Positions 16,225-25,753 of a stretch of 64,000 bases of DNA are shown here, one piece after another (the first letter of the stretch is position 1; every line of letters begins with the position of its first letter). The DNA is from Bifidobacterium erythrocebi (GTDB lineage Bacteria; Actinomycetota; Actinomycetes; Actinomycetales; Bifidobacteriaceae). The stretch lies in assembly GCF_012932675.1 (NCBI RefSeq), contig NZ_JAAIIF010000005.1:124001-188000 (forward strand), given 5' to 3'. The notes under the pieces are model-generated. The model was not told the DNA's origin. It did not search any database and worked only from the letters and a program-made list of their open reading frames with translations. A program made the translations under genes and the position numbers.

Positions 16225-17574
16225 ATGGGTCTGTGGGATATTGACAAGATTCCGTACGTCGGCCGCGAAAAGGGACCGCAGGAGGGTCTGGCCTTCCATT
16301 ACTACGATGCCGACCGCGTCGTCGCCGGCAAGAAGATGAAGGATTGGCTGCGTTTCGGTGTCGCTTGGTGGCACACCTTCGATCAGCAGCTCGTTGATCC
16401 GTTCGGCACCGGCACCGCCCAGCGTCCGTGGTACGGCAAGTACTCCGATCCGGAGGACGAGGCCCTGGCCAAGGTTGATTACGCCTTCGAGTTCTTCCAG
16501 AAGCTCGGCGTCGAGTACTTCTGCTTCCATGATCGCGATATCGCTCCGGAAGGCGATACCCTGCGCGAGACCGACAAGAACCTGGACAAGGTCGTCGACA
16601 AGATCGAAGAGAACATGAAGTCCACCGGCATCAAGCTGCTGTGGAACACCTCTTCCCTGTTCACCAACCCGCGCTTCGTGTCCGGCGCTTCCACCTCCCC
16701 GTTCGCGGACATCTACGCCTACGCAGGCGGCCAGCTGAAGCACTCCCTGGAGATCGCAAAGCGCCTGGGCGCTGAGAACTACGTGTTCTGGGGCGGCCGT
16801 GAAGGCTACGAGAACCTGTGGAACACCCAGATGAAGCGCGAGCAGGAGCACATGGCCAAGTTCTTCCACATGTGCCATGACTACGCGAAGGAAATCGGCC
16901 TGGATGCCCAGTTCCTGATCGAGCCGAAGGCCAAGGAACCGACGATGTTCCAGTACGACTTCGACGCCGCCACCGCCATCAACTTCCTGCGCACCTACGA
17001 CCTGATGGACGTCTTCAAGCTGAACCTGGAAGGCAACCACGCCAACCTGGCCGGCCACACCTACCAGCACGAGATCCGCACCGCCCGCGAGGCCGGTGTG
17101 CTCGGCTCCCTCGACGCCAACCAGGGCGACAAGCTCATCGGCTGGGATATGGATGAGTTCCCGACCGACCTGTACGAGACCTCCACCGTCATGTGGGAAG
17201 TCCTCGCCGAAGGCCAGATCGGCCCTCACGGTGGTCTGAACTTCGATGCCAAGCCGCGTCGTACCTCCTTCACCGCCGAGGATCTGTTCCGTTCCCACAT
17301 CGCCGGCATGGATTCCTTCGCAGCCGGCCTCCTGGTCGCCGCCAAGATGCACGAGGACAAGGTCATCGAGAACCTGCAGGCCGAGCGCTACAGCTCCTTC
17401 GATTCCGGCATCGGCGCAACCGTCGAGAACGGCACCGCCTCCCTGGCTTCCCTGGAGGAGTACGCTCTGGACATCCCGCAGTCCAAGCTCATCGCCGCCA
17501 CCAAGTCCGATCACCTCGAGTCCGTCAAGGCCACGATCAACAACTACATGATCGACGCTCTGGCCGAGGCATGA
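16225..17574 (+). CDS. xylA: Xylose isomerase
   Basis: A 449-residue class II xylose isomerase that converts D-xylose to D-xylulose in the cytosol. Visible features are the catalytic His in [13 protein letters not shown], the substrate-site [15 protein letters not shown], the metal ligand Glu/Lys stretch [36 protein letters not shown] and GSLDANQGD. The length fits the class II group. AAAGGAG precedes the ATG. It lies upstream of a sugar porter and close to the xylulokinase and ROK repressor genes. The stop codon is embedded in a hairpin (17564-17608). Confidence 0.96.
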   Translation: MGLWDIDKIPYVGREKGPQEGLAFHYYDADRVVAGKKMKDWLRFGVAWWHTFDQQLVDPFGTGTAQRPWYGKYSDPEDEALAKVDYAFEFFQKLGVEYFCFHDRDIAPEGDTLRETDKNLDKVVDKIEENMKSTGIKLLWNTSSLFTNPRFVSGASTSPFADIYAYAGGQLKHSLEIAKRLGAENYVFWGGREGYENLWNTQMKREQEHMAKFFHMCHDYAKEIGLDAQFLIEPKAKEPTMFQYDFDAATAINFLRTYDLMDVFKLNLEGNHANLAGHTYQHEIRTAREAGVLGSLDANQGDKLIGWDMDEFPTDLYETSTVMWEVLAEGQIGPHGGLNFDAKPRRTSFTAEDLFRSHIAGMDSFAAGLLVAAKMHEDKVIENLQAERYSSFDSGIGATVENGTASLASLEEYALDIPQSKLIAATKSDHLESVKATINNYMIDALAEA

Positions 17575-17608
17575 GCCGAAACCCCTGTGGGGTTTCGGGT
17601 AGCCTCGG
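17564..17608 (+). terminator. Stop-codon-spanning hairpin of xylA
   Basis: The inner stem CCGAAACCCC (17576-17585) pairs with 17589-17598 across a TGT loop. The outer stem CCGAGGC (17564-17570, the last coding bases) pairs with GCCTCGG (17602-17608). The TGA stop sits in the bulge. No T-run follows, so it may protect the 3' end or slow termination rather than act as a standard terminator. Confidence 0.65.
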
Positions 17609-18215
17609 GCGATGTCCGAGACGATAGTCGAGGACGAGCAAAAAATGGGTGCGTGTAGCGCTCCGAAATTGCCGGACCGGGCGTGAGCCGAAACCCCGGG
17701 TTACGGGGCTTGGCACGGCCTCAGGCGAAAGCCGGGTAACGTCCAAGCCCCACGGGGCTTACATAATCGAGATAACTGAGATAACTGAAAAACGAAAAGC
17801 CGACCGGTGCTTACGGAAAATGTGCGATTGATACGGCAAGCGCCGGCGGTTTGAAGGTCATTGACGCTGCGCCTGCACGCGTAGAGAGGTCAGCTGCATG
17901 CGGGCGTGCGTCGATGCCGATACGAAAACGATGGCCGCTGGACTTTCTGCACGGCTCAGCGGCCATCGCGTAGTACATGGAAACACTGTGGTTGCCATGA
18001 CGAGTTTCATTGTAGCAGTGGGTGCCGCAACGACTTCTCGCGATGACGCGATGATCACCTCTCGTATGCCTGTCTCGACGTATGCCATGATGCGCTTTCG
18101 TGCGCGTTTGGCGGCGGTTTCGAAGATGACTGGCTGTTCGCTCCCGCAGTGTTCCGCATGGCCGTGTGCCATGCGCGGTCCCGAGGATCGCATGCCTCAA
18201 AGAAGGGAGAAACCA
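17575..18215 (+). other. Long structured gap between xylA and the sugar porter
   Basis: This 641-base gap holds the xylA hairpin. A second stretch from 17693 also begins GTGAGCCGAAACCCC, followed by more short GC stems (for example AAGCCC/GGGCTT near 17740-17760). The remainder to 18215 must carry the porter promoter, but I find no clear -35/-10 pair. In-frame readings here lack ribosome sites and family sequence and are not called. The repeated GAGCCGAAACCCC suggests a local duplication of about 120 bases. Confidence 0.5.
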
Positions 18216-19580
18216 ATGAAACATATGCCTAAGGGTGTCGTGTATTTCTTCGGCGCGTTGGGTGGCCTGCTGTTCGGTTACAACACGGGCGTGATTTCCG
18301 GAGCCATTCTGTTCATTCAAAAGCAGATGCATCTTGGCGAATGGCAGCAGGGATGGGTCGTCAGCGCGGTGCTGCTTGGCGCAGTGCTCGGCGCGGCGTT
18401 CATCAGCCCGCTGTCCGATTCCCTGGGCCGCCGCAAGCTGCTGCTGATCTCGGCCGTCATCTTCGTTGTCGGCGCGTTGGGTTCCGGCTTCGCGCTGGGC
18501 TACTGGGCGCTGATCATCTTCCGTATTATCCTTGGTCTGGCCGTCGGCGCGGCGTCCGCACTGATCCCGACCTATCTTGCCGAGCTGTCCCAGGCGCATA
18601 AGCGTGGCACCGTTTCCGGTCTGTTCCAGCTCATGGTGATGACGGGCATCTTCCTCGCCTATGTCACCAACTACACTTTCTCCGGCATGTACACCGGCTG
18701 GCGCTGGATGCTTGGCTGCGCCGCCATCCCGGCCGTCATTCTGTTCCTTGGCGGTCTATTCCTCCCCGAATCCCCGCGTTTCCTGGCTCGCCGCGGCGAG
18801 ATCGACAAGGCGCACGAGGTGCTGCTGTCCATCTATGACGAGGACGACAAGCGTGCCAGCCACGAGCTTGAGGAGATCGAGAAGCAGGCCAAGATCGAAA
18901 GCAAGGGTCTTGCCGAACTGTTCGGTCCGACCGTCCGCCCGGCACTGGTCATCGGCATCGGCCTAGCCATCTTCCAGCAGATCATGGGCTGCAACACCGT
19001 GCTGTACTATGCCCCGACCATCTTCACCGAAGTCGGCTTCGGCGTCTCCGCCGCACTGCTTGCGCATATCGGCATCGGCATCTTCAACGTCATCGTCACC
19101 GCCGTGGCCATCGCCATCATGGATAAGGTCGATCGCCGCAAGATGCTGATCGTCGGCGCCATCGGCATGGGCGTCTCGCTGTTCGTGATGAGCATCTGCA
19201 TGAAGTTCTCCGGCAACAACATGACCGCCGCCATCATCTGCGTAATCGCACTGACCGTCTACATCGCGTTCTTCTCCGGCACGTGGGGTCCGGTCATGTG
19301 GATCATGATCGGCGAGGTGTTCCCGCTGAACATCCGTGGCCTGGGCAACTCCTTCTCCAGTGTGATCAACTGGGCCGCCAACGCCCTGGTCTCCCTGACC
19401 TTCCCCTACTTGCTGAACCTGTTCGGCACCGGCAGCCTGTTCATCGGCTACGGCGTGCTGTGCTTCCTGTCCATCTGGTTCGTGCACTCCTACGTGTTCG
19501 AGACCCGTGGCCGCTCCCTTGAGGAGATCGAGTCCGAGCTTCGCAAGCGCATGCACAACACGAAGAAGGTGAACGCCTGA
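18216..19580 (+). CDS. MFS sugar porter, probably D-xylose:H+ symporter
   Basis: A 454-residue, 12-span transporter of the sugar porter family (XylE/AraE/GalP type). FFGALGGLLFGYNTGVISGAILF is span 1. DSLGRRKLLLI is the loop 2-3 signature, PTYLAELSQAHKRGT and LFLPESPRFLARRG close the first half, and QQIMGCNTVLYYAPTIF is the sugar-site stretch of span 7. MDKVDRRKMLIVG and FETRGRSLEEIE complete the family pattern. I chose ATG 18216 because GAAGGGAG precedes it and span 1 starts at once; an upstream in-frame ATG at 17898 would add 106 residues without family sequence. The setting points to xylose, although arabinose or glucose remain possible. Confidence 0.9.
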   Translation: MKHMPKGVVYFFGALGGLLFGYNTGVISGAILFIQKQMHLGEWQQGWVVSAVLLGAVLGAAFISPLSDSLGRRKLLLISAVIFVVGALGSGFALGYWALIIFRIILGLAVGAASALIPTYLAELSQAHKRGTVSGLFQLMVMTGIFLAYVTNYTFSGMYTGWRWMLGCAAIPAVILFLGGLFLPESPRFLARRGEIDKAHEVLLSIYDEDDKRASHELEEIEKQAKIESKGLAELFGPTVRPALVIGIGLAIFQQIMGCNTVLYYAPTIFTEVGFGVSAALLAHIGIGIFNVIVTAVAIAIMDKVDRRKMLIVGAIGMGVSLFVMSICMKFSGNNMTAAIICVIALTVYIAFFSGTWGPVMWIMIGEVFPLNIRGLGNSFSSVINWAANALVSLTFPYLLNLFGTGSLFIGYGVLCFLSIWFVHSYVFETRGRSLEEIESELRKRMHNTKKVNA

Positions 19581-19649
19581 TAACGCACCGGGTGCCTGCC
19601 TTAGGCACGGCACCCGCCTTGAATTCTTCCCCCTGAACTCCTTCCAAAC

Positions 19650-19685
19650 AGCCGGCCGTGGATTCGTCCGCGGCCGGCTTTCCTT
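19650..19685 (+). terminator. Intrinsic terminator of the sugar porter gene
   Basis: A stem of nine GC-rich pairs (19650-19658 with 19671-19679) continues through four more pairs to a TTCG tetraloop (19663-19666). TTTCCTT follows directly. This is a strong plus-strand terminator 70 bases past the stop. Confidence 0.85.
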
Positions 19686-19797
19686 ATCTGTGCAGCCAGC
19701 GGATGTGCCTGGGCGCGCTGATGAGTCGGTTGCTGATTACTGTTGCCGGTTACTGGTTGCCGTGATCCGGGGGAGCGCGAGGATCTGCACATATACG

Positions 19798-19838
19798 AAA
19801 CGGGCCGTGCGGCGATCGAATCGCTGCACGGCCCGTTT
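19798..19838 (-). terminator. Terminator of xylB on the minus strand
   Basis: A 13-bp perfect stem (19798-19810 with 19826-19838) begins 32 bases past the xylB stop. TTT flanks both arms, so it can serve both directions between the converging porter and xylB genes. Confidence 0.75.
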
Positions 19839-19869
19839 CTCTGGAAGGAAGGAGAAAAGGAGAAATGAA

Positions 19870-21391
19870 TCAGCCGCGGGCCTTGGCGTAGGCCTCGTAG
19901 ACGGCTTCGGTCGGCTCGCCGGTCTCCACGCCGTCGATGGTGAGCTTCCATGCCGGAGGCTCGGCTTCGCCGGACAGGACCCAGGCGGCCTGACGCGCGG
20001 CGCCGATGGCCACGTATTCGTCGGTTGCCGGGCGGGTCACGTCCATGCCGAGGATGCTCGGGGCCAGTGTGCGGATGGCTTCGGACTTCGCGCCGCCGCC
20101 GATGAGCAGGATGCGGTTGATCGTGGCACCCAGGGAGCGGATGAGCTCCAGGCAGTCGCGCTGGGAGCACAGCAGGCCTTCGACGAAGGCGCGCGCCAGA
20201 TTCTCTTTGGTGGTGTTGGCCAGCGTCAGGCCGGAAAGCGTGGCGGTGGCGTCCGGGCGGTTCGGGGTGCGTTCGCCGTCGAAGTACGGCACCAGGGTGA
20301 TGCCTTCGGCACCCGGCTTGGAGGCGAAGGCCAGCTTGGCCAGTTCGTCGTAGTCCACGCCGAGGGCCGCGCGGCCGGCGTCGAGGATGCGCGATCCGTT
20401 GATGGTGCAGGCGAGCGGCAGGTAGTGGCCGGTGCAGTCGGCGAAGCCGGATACCGCGCCGGTCAGGTCGTAGGTCGGGTTCTCGGAGATGGCCGCGGCC
20501 ACGCCGGAGGTGCCCAGGGAAATGGATACGTCGCCGACGCCCATGCCCAGGCCCAGCGAGGCCATGGCGTTATCGCCGCCGCCGGGGGCGAGCGTGCAGC
20601 CGCCTTCGACGTTCTTGCCTGCGATTGCCGGATCGGCCTTGACCGGCGCGGCGTCACGCGGGCCCAGCACGGTGGGCAGCACGATCGCGTCGGCGTGCGC
20701 CTTGGCGGCATCGGCGCCTTCGGCGGCTTCGAGCACCATGGCGATCAGGTCGCGGCGGTATTCGTTCGATGCGGCATCGTAGTAAGATGGTGCCGGAGGC
20801 GTCGGAACGGTCGGTGAACAGGGCGTCGAGATGCGCGTCCTCGCCCTCGGCGACCGGTCCGTACCCGGCGATGCGCCAGCTCAGCCAGTCGTGAGGCAGG
20901 CAGATCGCTGCGATCTTCTTGGCATTCTCGGGTTCGTTTTCGGCGACCCATGCCACCTTGGTCAGGGTGTAGGAGGCGACGGGGGAGGAGCCCACGGCCT
21001 TCACCCAGCGCTGCTTGCCGCGGGCGATCGGGTCTTCCGGCTCATCGCCCTGCGCAGGTGCCTCGCCCATCTTCTCGATCAGTGCGGCCGCCTGCGGGGC
21101 GGAGCTCACGTCGTTCCACAGCATGGCGTCGCGGATCACGTTGCCCTGCTTGTCGAGGATCACCATGCCGTGCTGCTGGCCGCCGACGGCCAGTGCGGCC
21201 ACGTCGTCCAGTCCGCCGGCCTGCTGTGCGGCCTCCTGGAACGCCTCCCACCAGTACTTCGGGTCGATGGACGTGCCGTTCGGGTGCTTGGCCTGGCCGA
21301 AGCGGACGAGTTCGCCGGTCTCGGCGTCCGTCACGCGTACCTTGCAGGACTGGGTCGAGGTGTCGACGCCAGCCACCAGAGTCTGTGCCAT
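19870..21391 (-). pseudogene. xylB: Xylulokinase interrupted by a one-base insertion
   Basis: A FGGY-family kinase that would phosphorylate D-xylulose. The N-terminal part from ATG 21391 (AAGGAGG upstream) reads [25 protein letters not shown] and [13 protein letters not shown]. It runs normally to SDASGT and then goes out of frame, stopping at 20654. Removing the single base at 20788 (T on the plus strand) restores [24 protein letters not shown]. The C-terminal domain then continues without further damage to the stop at 19870, including GGGGDNAMASLGLGMG and LLIGGGAKSEAIRTLAP. The lesion is therefore recent or a sequencing error. The gene is divergent from a ROK repressor, as is usual for xylB. 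Confidence 0.9.
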
Positions 21392-21445
21392 GTGTGTGCT
21401 GCCTCCTTGCATGCCGTCCGCCAATGGCGCACGGTTAATAGTTAG

Positions 21446-21466
21446 ATGAATAAACTATACTATAGT
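21446..21466. promoter_or_regulatory. Candidate operator between xylB and the ROK repressor
   Basis: Two overlapping features: ATGAATAAACTAT (21446-21458), which matches the reverse complement of the xylA promoter spacer at 11 of 13 positions, and the palindrome ACTATACTATAGT (21454-21466). The position, 55-75 bases upstream of xylB and about 85-105 upstream of the repressor, suits control of both genes. Confidence 0.5.
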
Positions 21467-21550
21467 AGTGTAGCATCAGGAATGGCTTCGGAACATCGGT
21501 TCGTGGATATTCCTCGGCATACAAACGGACAGGGCAGGAACGGGACGACT

Positions 21551-22783
21551 ATGGCTTCTCTTCGCAGGATCAACCAGGACGATTTGCGCAATCACAATCT
21601 TTCCGTGGTGATCGACACGTTGTTGCGCGCCTCATCGCCGATGAGCCGTGCCGCTCTGGCCAAGGAGACCGGTCTGACCAAGGCGACGATGTCGTTGCTG
21701 GTGTCGCTGCTGATCGACGCGGGCGTCGTCAAGGAAGGCGAGCCGCAGACCTCGTCCAATTACGGTCGTCCCTCCACGCCGCTGACGATTGGCGGCGGCA
21801 AGGTGTGCGGCATCGGCATGCAGGTCAACACCGACGGCTACGGCTGCATCGCATTGGACATCAACCGTGACACCCTGGGGTATGAGTGGGTCGATGCCGA
21901 TATGAGCGGTGCGGCTCCGGAAGTCGTATTCGACAAGCTCAGCACCATGGCAGAATCCATGGAGCGCCGGCTCAAGCGCAAGGGGTGCCTCATCGCCGGT
22001 GCCGCCTGCGCGCTGCCGGGCCTGATCACATCAAGAAAACAGCTGCTCATGGCGCGCAACCTGGGGTGGGAGAACATCGACCTGACGCGTTTCCCGGTCA
22101 TGCAGCACTATGACGTAAGCCCGGGCAACGAGGCGAAGATGGCCGCCATCGCGCAGATTCCCGGCTATGCATGCGCCCGCGCCGACTTCCTGGACGCCGT
22201 GGACTGCATGGATTCCTTCATCTATCTGTCCTGCGATATCGGCATCGGCGGCGCGATCGTGCGTGACGGCGAGGTCGTGGCCGGCTCTCATGGGTTTGCC
22301 GGCGAGATCGGCCACCTGTCGGTTGCGTTGGACGGGCCGCTGTGCAGGTGCGGCCGCAAGGGGTGCCTTGAGGCGTACGCCGGCCGCCGTTCGTTGGTGG
22401 AGGCCTCCGGTGTGGCCAGCGGCGAGGAGGCGTCCACGGCCCAGGCGCTGGACAGGATGCTGGATGCCTGGCATGCCGGCGACGCACAGACCGTGGAAGC
22501 GGTCGATCGCGCCGTCGACGCGCTGACTTCGGCCATCGGTTCGGCGGTGAATCTGGTTGATGTCGACACCGTGCTGCTGGGCGGCTGGTGGATCAATTTC
22601 GGCCAGCCGTTCTACGAGATGCTTGAGTCCCGTCTCAAGGAGCAGGTGCTGGGCGCTTCCGATATGCAGGTGAGCGTATCCATGCCGCCGGTCGCCGATC
22701 ATCCGGCGCTGTACGGTGCGGCGGAAGTGGGTCTGCGTCGGTTCATCGACAATCCGTTGGGATTCATCGCCGACAAGGCGTGA
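21551..22783 (+). CDS. ROK-family transcriptional repressor, probably xylose-responsive
   Basis: About 410 residues. The N-terminal helix-turn-helix (SPMSRAALAKETGLTKATMSLLVSLLIDAGVV) is followed by a ROK sugar-sensing domain with DIGIGGAIV and the zinc motif CRCGRKGCLEAYAG. Regulators of this type (XylR/NagC class) repress sugar genes and release DNA when sugar binds. I chose ATG 21551 because the family sequence begins there; an upstream ATG at 21446 would extend into the probable operator. It is divergent from xylB and near xylA and the porter. The effector is inferred as xylose from context. Confidence 0.85.
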   Translation: MASLRRINQDDLRNHNLSVVIDTLLRASSPMSRAALAKETGLTKATMSLLVSLLIDAGVVKEGEPQTSSNYGRPSTPLTIGGGKVCGIGMQVNTDGYGCIALDINRDTLGYEWVDADMSGAAPEVVFDKLSTMAESMERRLKRKGCLIAGAACALPGLITSRKQLLMARNLGWENIDLTRFPVMQHYDVSPGNEAKMAAIAQIPGYACARADFLDAVDCMDSFIYLSCDIGIGGAIVRDGEVVAGSHGFAGEIGHLSVALDGPLCRCGRKGCLEAYAGRRSLVEASGVASGEEASTAQALDRMLDAWHAGDAQTVEAVDRAVDALTSAIGSAVNLVDVDTVLLGGWWINFGQPFYEMLESRLKEQVLGASDMQVSVSMPPVADHPALYGAAEVGLRRFIDNPLGFIADKA

Positions 22784-22811
22784 TGTTCTACCGCGTTTCC
22801 GCGCCGCGGCG

Positions 22812-23459
22812 TCAGTCGTGGGCGTTGACGAAGGTTGGTTCCTCCACTGGGCCGATTTGGCCGTAGCGCTTGAAGGCCCATAGCAGCAGCAGCGACTTCG
22901 CGTAGGCCACCCATGAGATGCCGAAGATCAGCGCGAGCACGCGGATGAACGGCACATAGAACGCGATGCCCAGCGCGATGACGTCGATGCACAGCAGCGC
23001 GAGCGTGGCGGGCCATGCGCGCCACGGGAAGAGGGCGGCGAGTCTCCATTCGGTGCCGAGGGTGTTGGTGAAGCGCGCCTGCAGGGGGAAGAGGTATTCG
23101 GCGATGAACACGACCACCACGGCGGCGATGATGAAGATCACCAGCGGTACGTACGAGACGTTGGAGTCGTACACGGCCCAGAACACGATGCCGAAGATGA
23201 TGACGGCCGCAAGCGCGACGAGGATGATCCAGGAGACGACGGCCTGTTTGAATTCGCGCTTGAAGCGCTTGAGGTATTCCTTGACGAGCGGGATGTCGTC
23301 GTGCTCGTCGTAGGCGAACATCGTCGAATAGAGTGCGGTGCGGGCGGGGCCGATGGTGATGACGGGGACCATGGTGATCAGGTAGACCAGGTTCAGCCCG
23401 GTGAAGCGCAGCAGGGTGTCCATGAAGCGCCAGAACGGTGCGTTGATGTTGAAGTGCAT
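22812..23459 (-). CDS. DUF624 (YesL-like) membrane protein
   Basis: A 215-residue membrane protein with about five spans. Its family start reads FNINAPFWRFMDTLLRFTGLNLVYLITMVPVITIGPARTALYSTMF. DUF624/YesL proteins are regularly found beside LplB/YtcP-type sugar ABC importers in Firmicutes and Actinobacteria, and such an importer is divergent here. Their role is not established. GGGAGG precedes the start. A TATTTAT-N6-ATAAATA palindrome lies 67-87 bases upstream, shared with other genes of the glycan locus. Confidence 0.85.
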   Translation of the reverse strand: MHFNINAPFWRFMDTLLRFTGLNLVYLITMVPVITIGPARTALYSTMFAYDEHDDIPLVKEYLKRFKREFKQAVVSWIILVALAAVIIFGIVFWAVYDSNVSYVPLVIFIIAAVVVVFIAEYLFPLQARFTNTLGTEWRLAALFPWRAWPATLALLCIDVIALGIAFYVPFIRVLALIFGISWVAYAKSLLLLWAFKRYGQIGPVEEPTFVNAHD

Positions 23460-23525
23460 AAATCCTCCCTGATTTACCTTCCGAATACAGCTGATATTAT
23501 CGTGCCGCAGACACGCGACACGCCC

Positions 23526-23546
23526 TATTTATCATTTTATAAATAA
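23526..23546 (-). promoter_or_regulatory. Glycan-locus operator 1 (upstream of the DUF624 gene)
   Basis: TATTTAT (23526-23532), six bases, ATAAATA (23539-23545). This is one of four sites in the window with this 7-6-7 geometry. It lies 67 bases before the DUF624 start codon. Confidence 0.75.
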
Positions 23547-23649
23547 GGATTTTTCCCCACTTAGTTCGTTGGAATAACAATAGTTTGGGGTGATATGCCA
23601 ACGTTTGTCGGGGGTCGGTTCGCCAAGGTGGTTTGACGAAGGCCAATGT

Positions 23650-23670
23650 TGTTTATAAACTGATAAATAA
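23650..23670 (+). promoter_or_regulatory. Glycan-locus operator 2 (upstream of the ABC permease genes)
   Basis: TGTTTAT (23650-23656), six bases, ATAAATA (23663-23669). It has one mismatch in the left arm. It lies 85 bases before the first permease start. Confidence 0.75.
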
Positions 23671-23754
23671 CAGATTTGGAGCTGAGAGAGAAACATCCGA
23701 TGCGTTTTCCCCGGTTTCAACCAGCAGTTATCTGCATGTTTCAAAGGAGACAAG

Positions 23755-24798
23755 ATGCAGTCCGTAACAACTACGCCGGCTGGCGGTTCGGTTGCCAACG
23801 AGGCTGAGGCAGCGGTTGTGGGTTCGCCTGCACCGAGAAGCCGTAAGGATCGTCGCGCAGCCAACAAGGCCAAGAAGATGGCCGGCAATATCGACTACAA
23901 CAAGAGGCACGGCAAGAGGCTATTCCTGCTGGTCGCCCCCTTGCTGATCATGGTGGTGCTGTTCAGCTATCTGCCGCTGCTCGGCTGGGTGTACGCGTTC
24001 TTCGATTATCAGCCGCCGCTGCCGCTGAGCGAATGCGATTTCGTGGGCTTCCACTGGTTCACCTTCCTGGTGTCCAGCCCGGCGCAGCTCAAGACCATCG
24101 GCCAGGTGCTCATCAACACCTTCGCCATGTCCGGATTGAACATCCTGACCTCGTTCATCCCGGTGATCTTCGCCATCGCCCTCAACGAGATCCGCTGCAA
24201 GTGGTTCAAGAACCTCATCCAGACGCTCACCACGCTGCCGAACTTCATCTCCTGGGTGTTGGTCTACTCCATCGCCTTCGCGATGTTCTCCTCCTCCGGC
24301 ATGGTCAACGAGCTGCTGCAGAACCTGCACATCATCAGCGCGCCTATCAAGTTCCTTGATTCCGGCGACCACACGTGGCTCAAGATGCTGCTGTGGAACA
24401 TGTGGAAGGGCATCGGCTGGGGCTCGATCATGTACCTGGCAGGCATCGCCGGCATCGATCAGGAGCTCTACGAGGCCGCCCAGGTGGACGGCGCCAACCG
24501 CTTCCAGCAGATCATCCACGTCACGGTCCCGCAGCTGCTGCCGACCTACTTCGTGCTGCTGATGCTCTCGATCTCCAACTTCCTCAACAACGGCATGGAT
24601 CAGTACTACGTCTTCCAGAACTCCTTCAACAAGGATTGGATCCAGGTGCTCGATCTGTACGTGTACAACGTCGGCCTTGGCCAGTCCAGCCTGTCGCTCG
24701 GTACCGCAATCTCGATTCTGAAGTCCCTGGTCTCCGTGGCCCTGCTCTTCACCGTCAATTGGCTCTCCAAGCGCACCCGCGGTGTGGGCATCGTCTGA
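23755..24798 (+). CDS. Sugar ABC importer permease 1 (LplB-like)
   Basis: A 347-residue inner-membrane permease with an N-terminal basic cytosolic segment of about 55 residues and six spans. The EAA loop, EAAQVDGANRFQQIIHVTVPQLLP, contacts the ATPase. Family LplB of carbohydrate uptake class 1, often used for complex polysaccharide fragments. AAAGGAG precedes the ATG. It is followed 34 bases later by the second permease and then by a binding lipoprotein. No ATPase gene is nearby, so a shared MsiK-type ATPase encoded elsewhere is likely. Confidence 0.92.
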   Translation: MQSVTTTPAGGSVANEAEAAVVGSPAPRSRKDRRAANKAKKMAGNIDYNKRHGKRLFLLVAPLLIMVVLFSYLPLLGWVYAFFDYQPPLPLSECDFVGFHWFTFLVSSPAQLKTIGQVLINTFAMSGLNILTSFIPVIFAIALNEIRCKWFKNLIQTLTTLPNFISWVLVYSIAFAMFSSSGMVNELLQNLHIISAPIKFLDSGDHTWLKMLLWNMWKGIGWGSIMYLAGIAGIDQELYEAAQVDGANRFQQIIHVTVPQLLPTYFVLLMLSISNFLNNGMDQYYVFQNSFNKDWIQVLDLYVYNVGLGQSSLSLGTAISILKSLVSVALLFTVNWLSKRTRGVGIV

Positions 24799-24832
24799 TC
24801 GGCATAAGTCCAAGGAACGTTAAGGATAAATC

Positions 24833-25753
24833 ATGGCAAAGGTAAAGAAGGGCATTTCCCCCGCGATGCGTCGCACCCCGGGCGAGAAAGCATACAACGT
24901 CTTCAACATCATCTTCCTGTCCCTGTTCGCGCTGATCTGCGCGTACCCGTTCTATTACCTCATCATCAACTCGTTCTCCGATAACAACGCATCGGCGGCG
25001 GGCGACGTGATGTGGTGGTTCAAGGGCTTCCACCTGGAGAACTACAAGAACGTACTCTCGCTTGACGGTCTGGCAACCGCGGCCTGGATCTCCGTGGCAC
25101 GTACCATCATCGGCACCGTGCTCACCGTGCTGGCCAGCGCCTACCTCGGCTTCATGTTCACGCAGAAGAGCATGTGGCACCGTACCTTCTGGTACCGCTT
25201 CGTGATCATCACCATGTACTTCAACGCAGGTCTGATCCCGATGTTCATCACGATGAAGAACCTGCACCTGACCAATAACTTCTGGGTGTATATCCTGCCT
25301 GCGGTCGTGCAGCCGTTCAACATCATCCTGGTGAAGACCTTCATCGAGTCCATTCCGCCTTCGCTGCAGGAGGCCGCCGAGATGGATGGCGCCGGCACGC
25401 TGACCGTGTTCACGCGCATCATCCTGCCGATGTGCACCCCGATCCTGGCTACCGTGGGCATCTTCTCGGCCGTGAACCAGTGGAACTCCTTCCAGGACAC
25501 CCTGATCTACATGACCGACTCGAAGCTCTACTCGCTGCAGTACCTGCTGTACACCTACATCAACCAGGCGTCCGCATTGGCCAACGCGGCCAAGGCGAGC
25601 TCGGCGAATGTGGCGGCCCTGGCCAGCGCGGCCACCCCGACCTCGATCCGTATGACGGTCTCCGTCATCGTGGTGCTGCCGATCATGTTCACCTACCCGT
25701 TCTTCCAGCGCTTCTTCGTCAAGGGCATGATGCTGGGAGCGGTAAAGGGCTGA
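24833..25753 (+). CDS. Sugar ABC importer permease 2 (YtcP-like)
   Basis: A 306-residue, six-span permease, partner of the LplB-like subunit upstream. The EAA loop reads EAAEMDGAGTLTVFTRIILPMCTP. The stretch ASALANAAKASSANVAALASAATPTSIRM is an Ala/Ser-rich insert before the last span. AAGGATA precedes the ATG. The TGA stop forms the first base pairs of a long hairpin that opens a 390-base structured gap before the binding-protein gene. Confidence 0.92.
   Translation: MAKVKKGISPAMRRTPGEKAYNVFNIIFLSLFALICAYPFYYLIINSFSDNNASAAGDVMWWFKGFHLENYKNVLSLDGLATAAWISVARTIIGTVLTVLASAYLGFMFTQKSMWHRTFWYRFVIITMYFNAGLIPMFITMKNLHLTNNFWVYILPAVVQPFNIILVKTFIESIPPSLQEAAEMDGAGTLTVFTRIILPMCTPILATVGIFSAVNQWNSFQDTLIYMTDSKLYSLQYLLYTYINQASALANAAKASSANVAALASAATPTSIRMTVSVIVVLPIMFTYPFFQRFFVKGMMLGAVKG

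Noticed and set aside
17811..18599. Antisense frame across the start of the sugar porter
   Set aside because: No family sequence and Arg/His-rich composition typical of a shadow frame.
20654..20790. Programmed frameshift in xylB
   Set aside because: No slippery sequence or stimulatory structure is evident at 20788 and xylulokinases are not known to use frameshifting; mutation or error is simpler.
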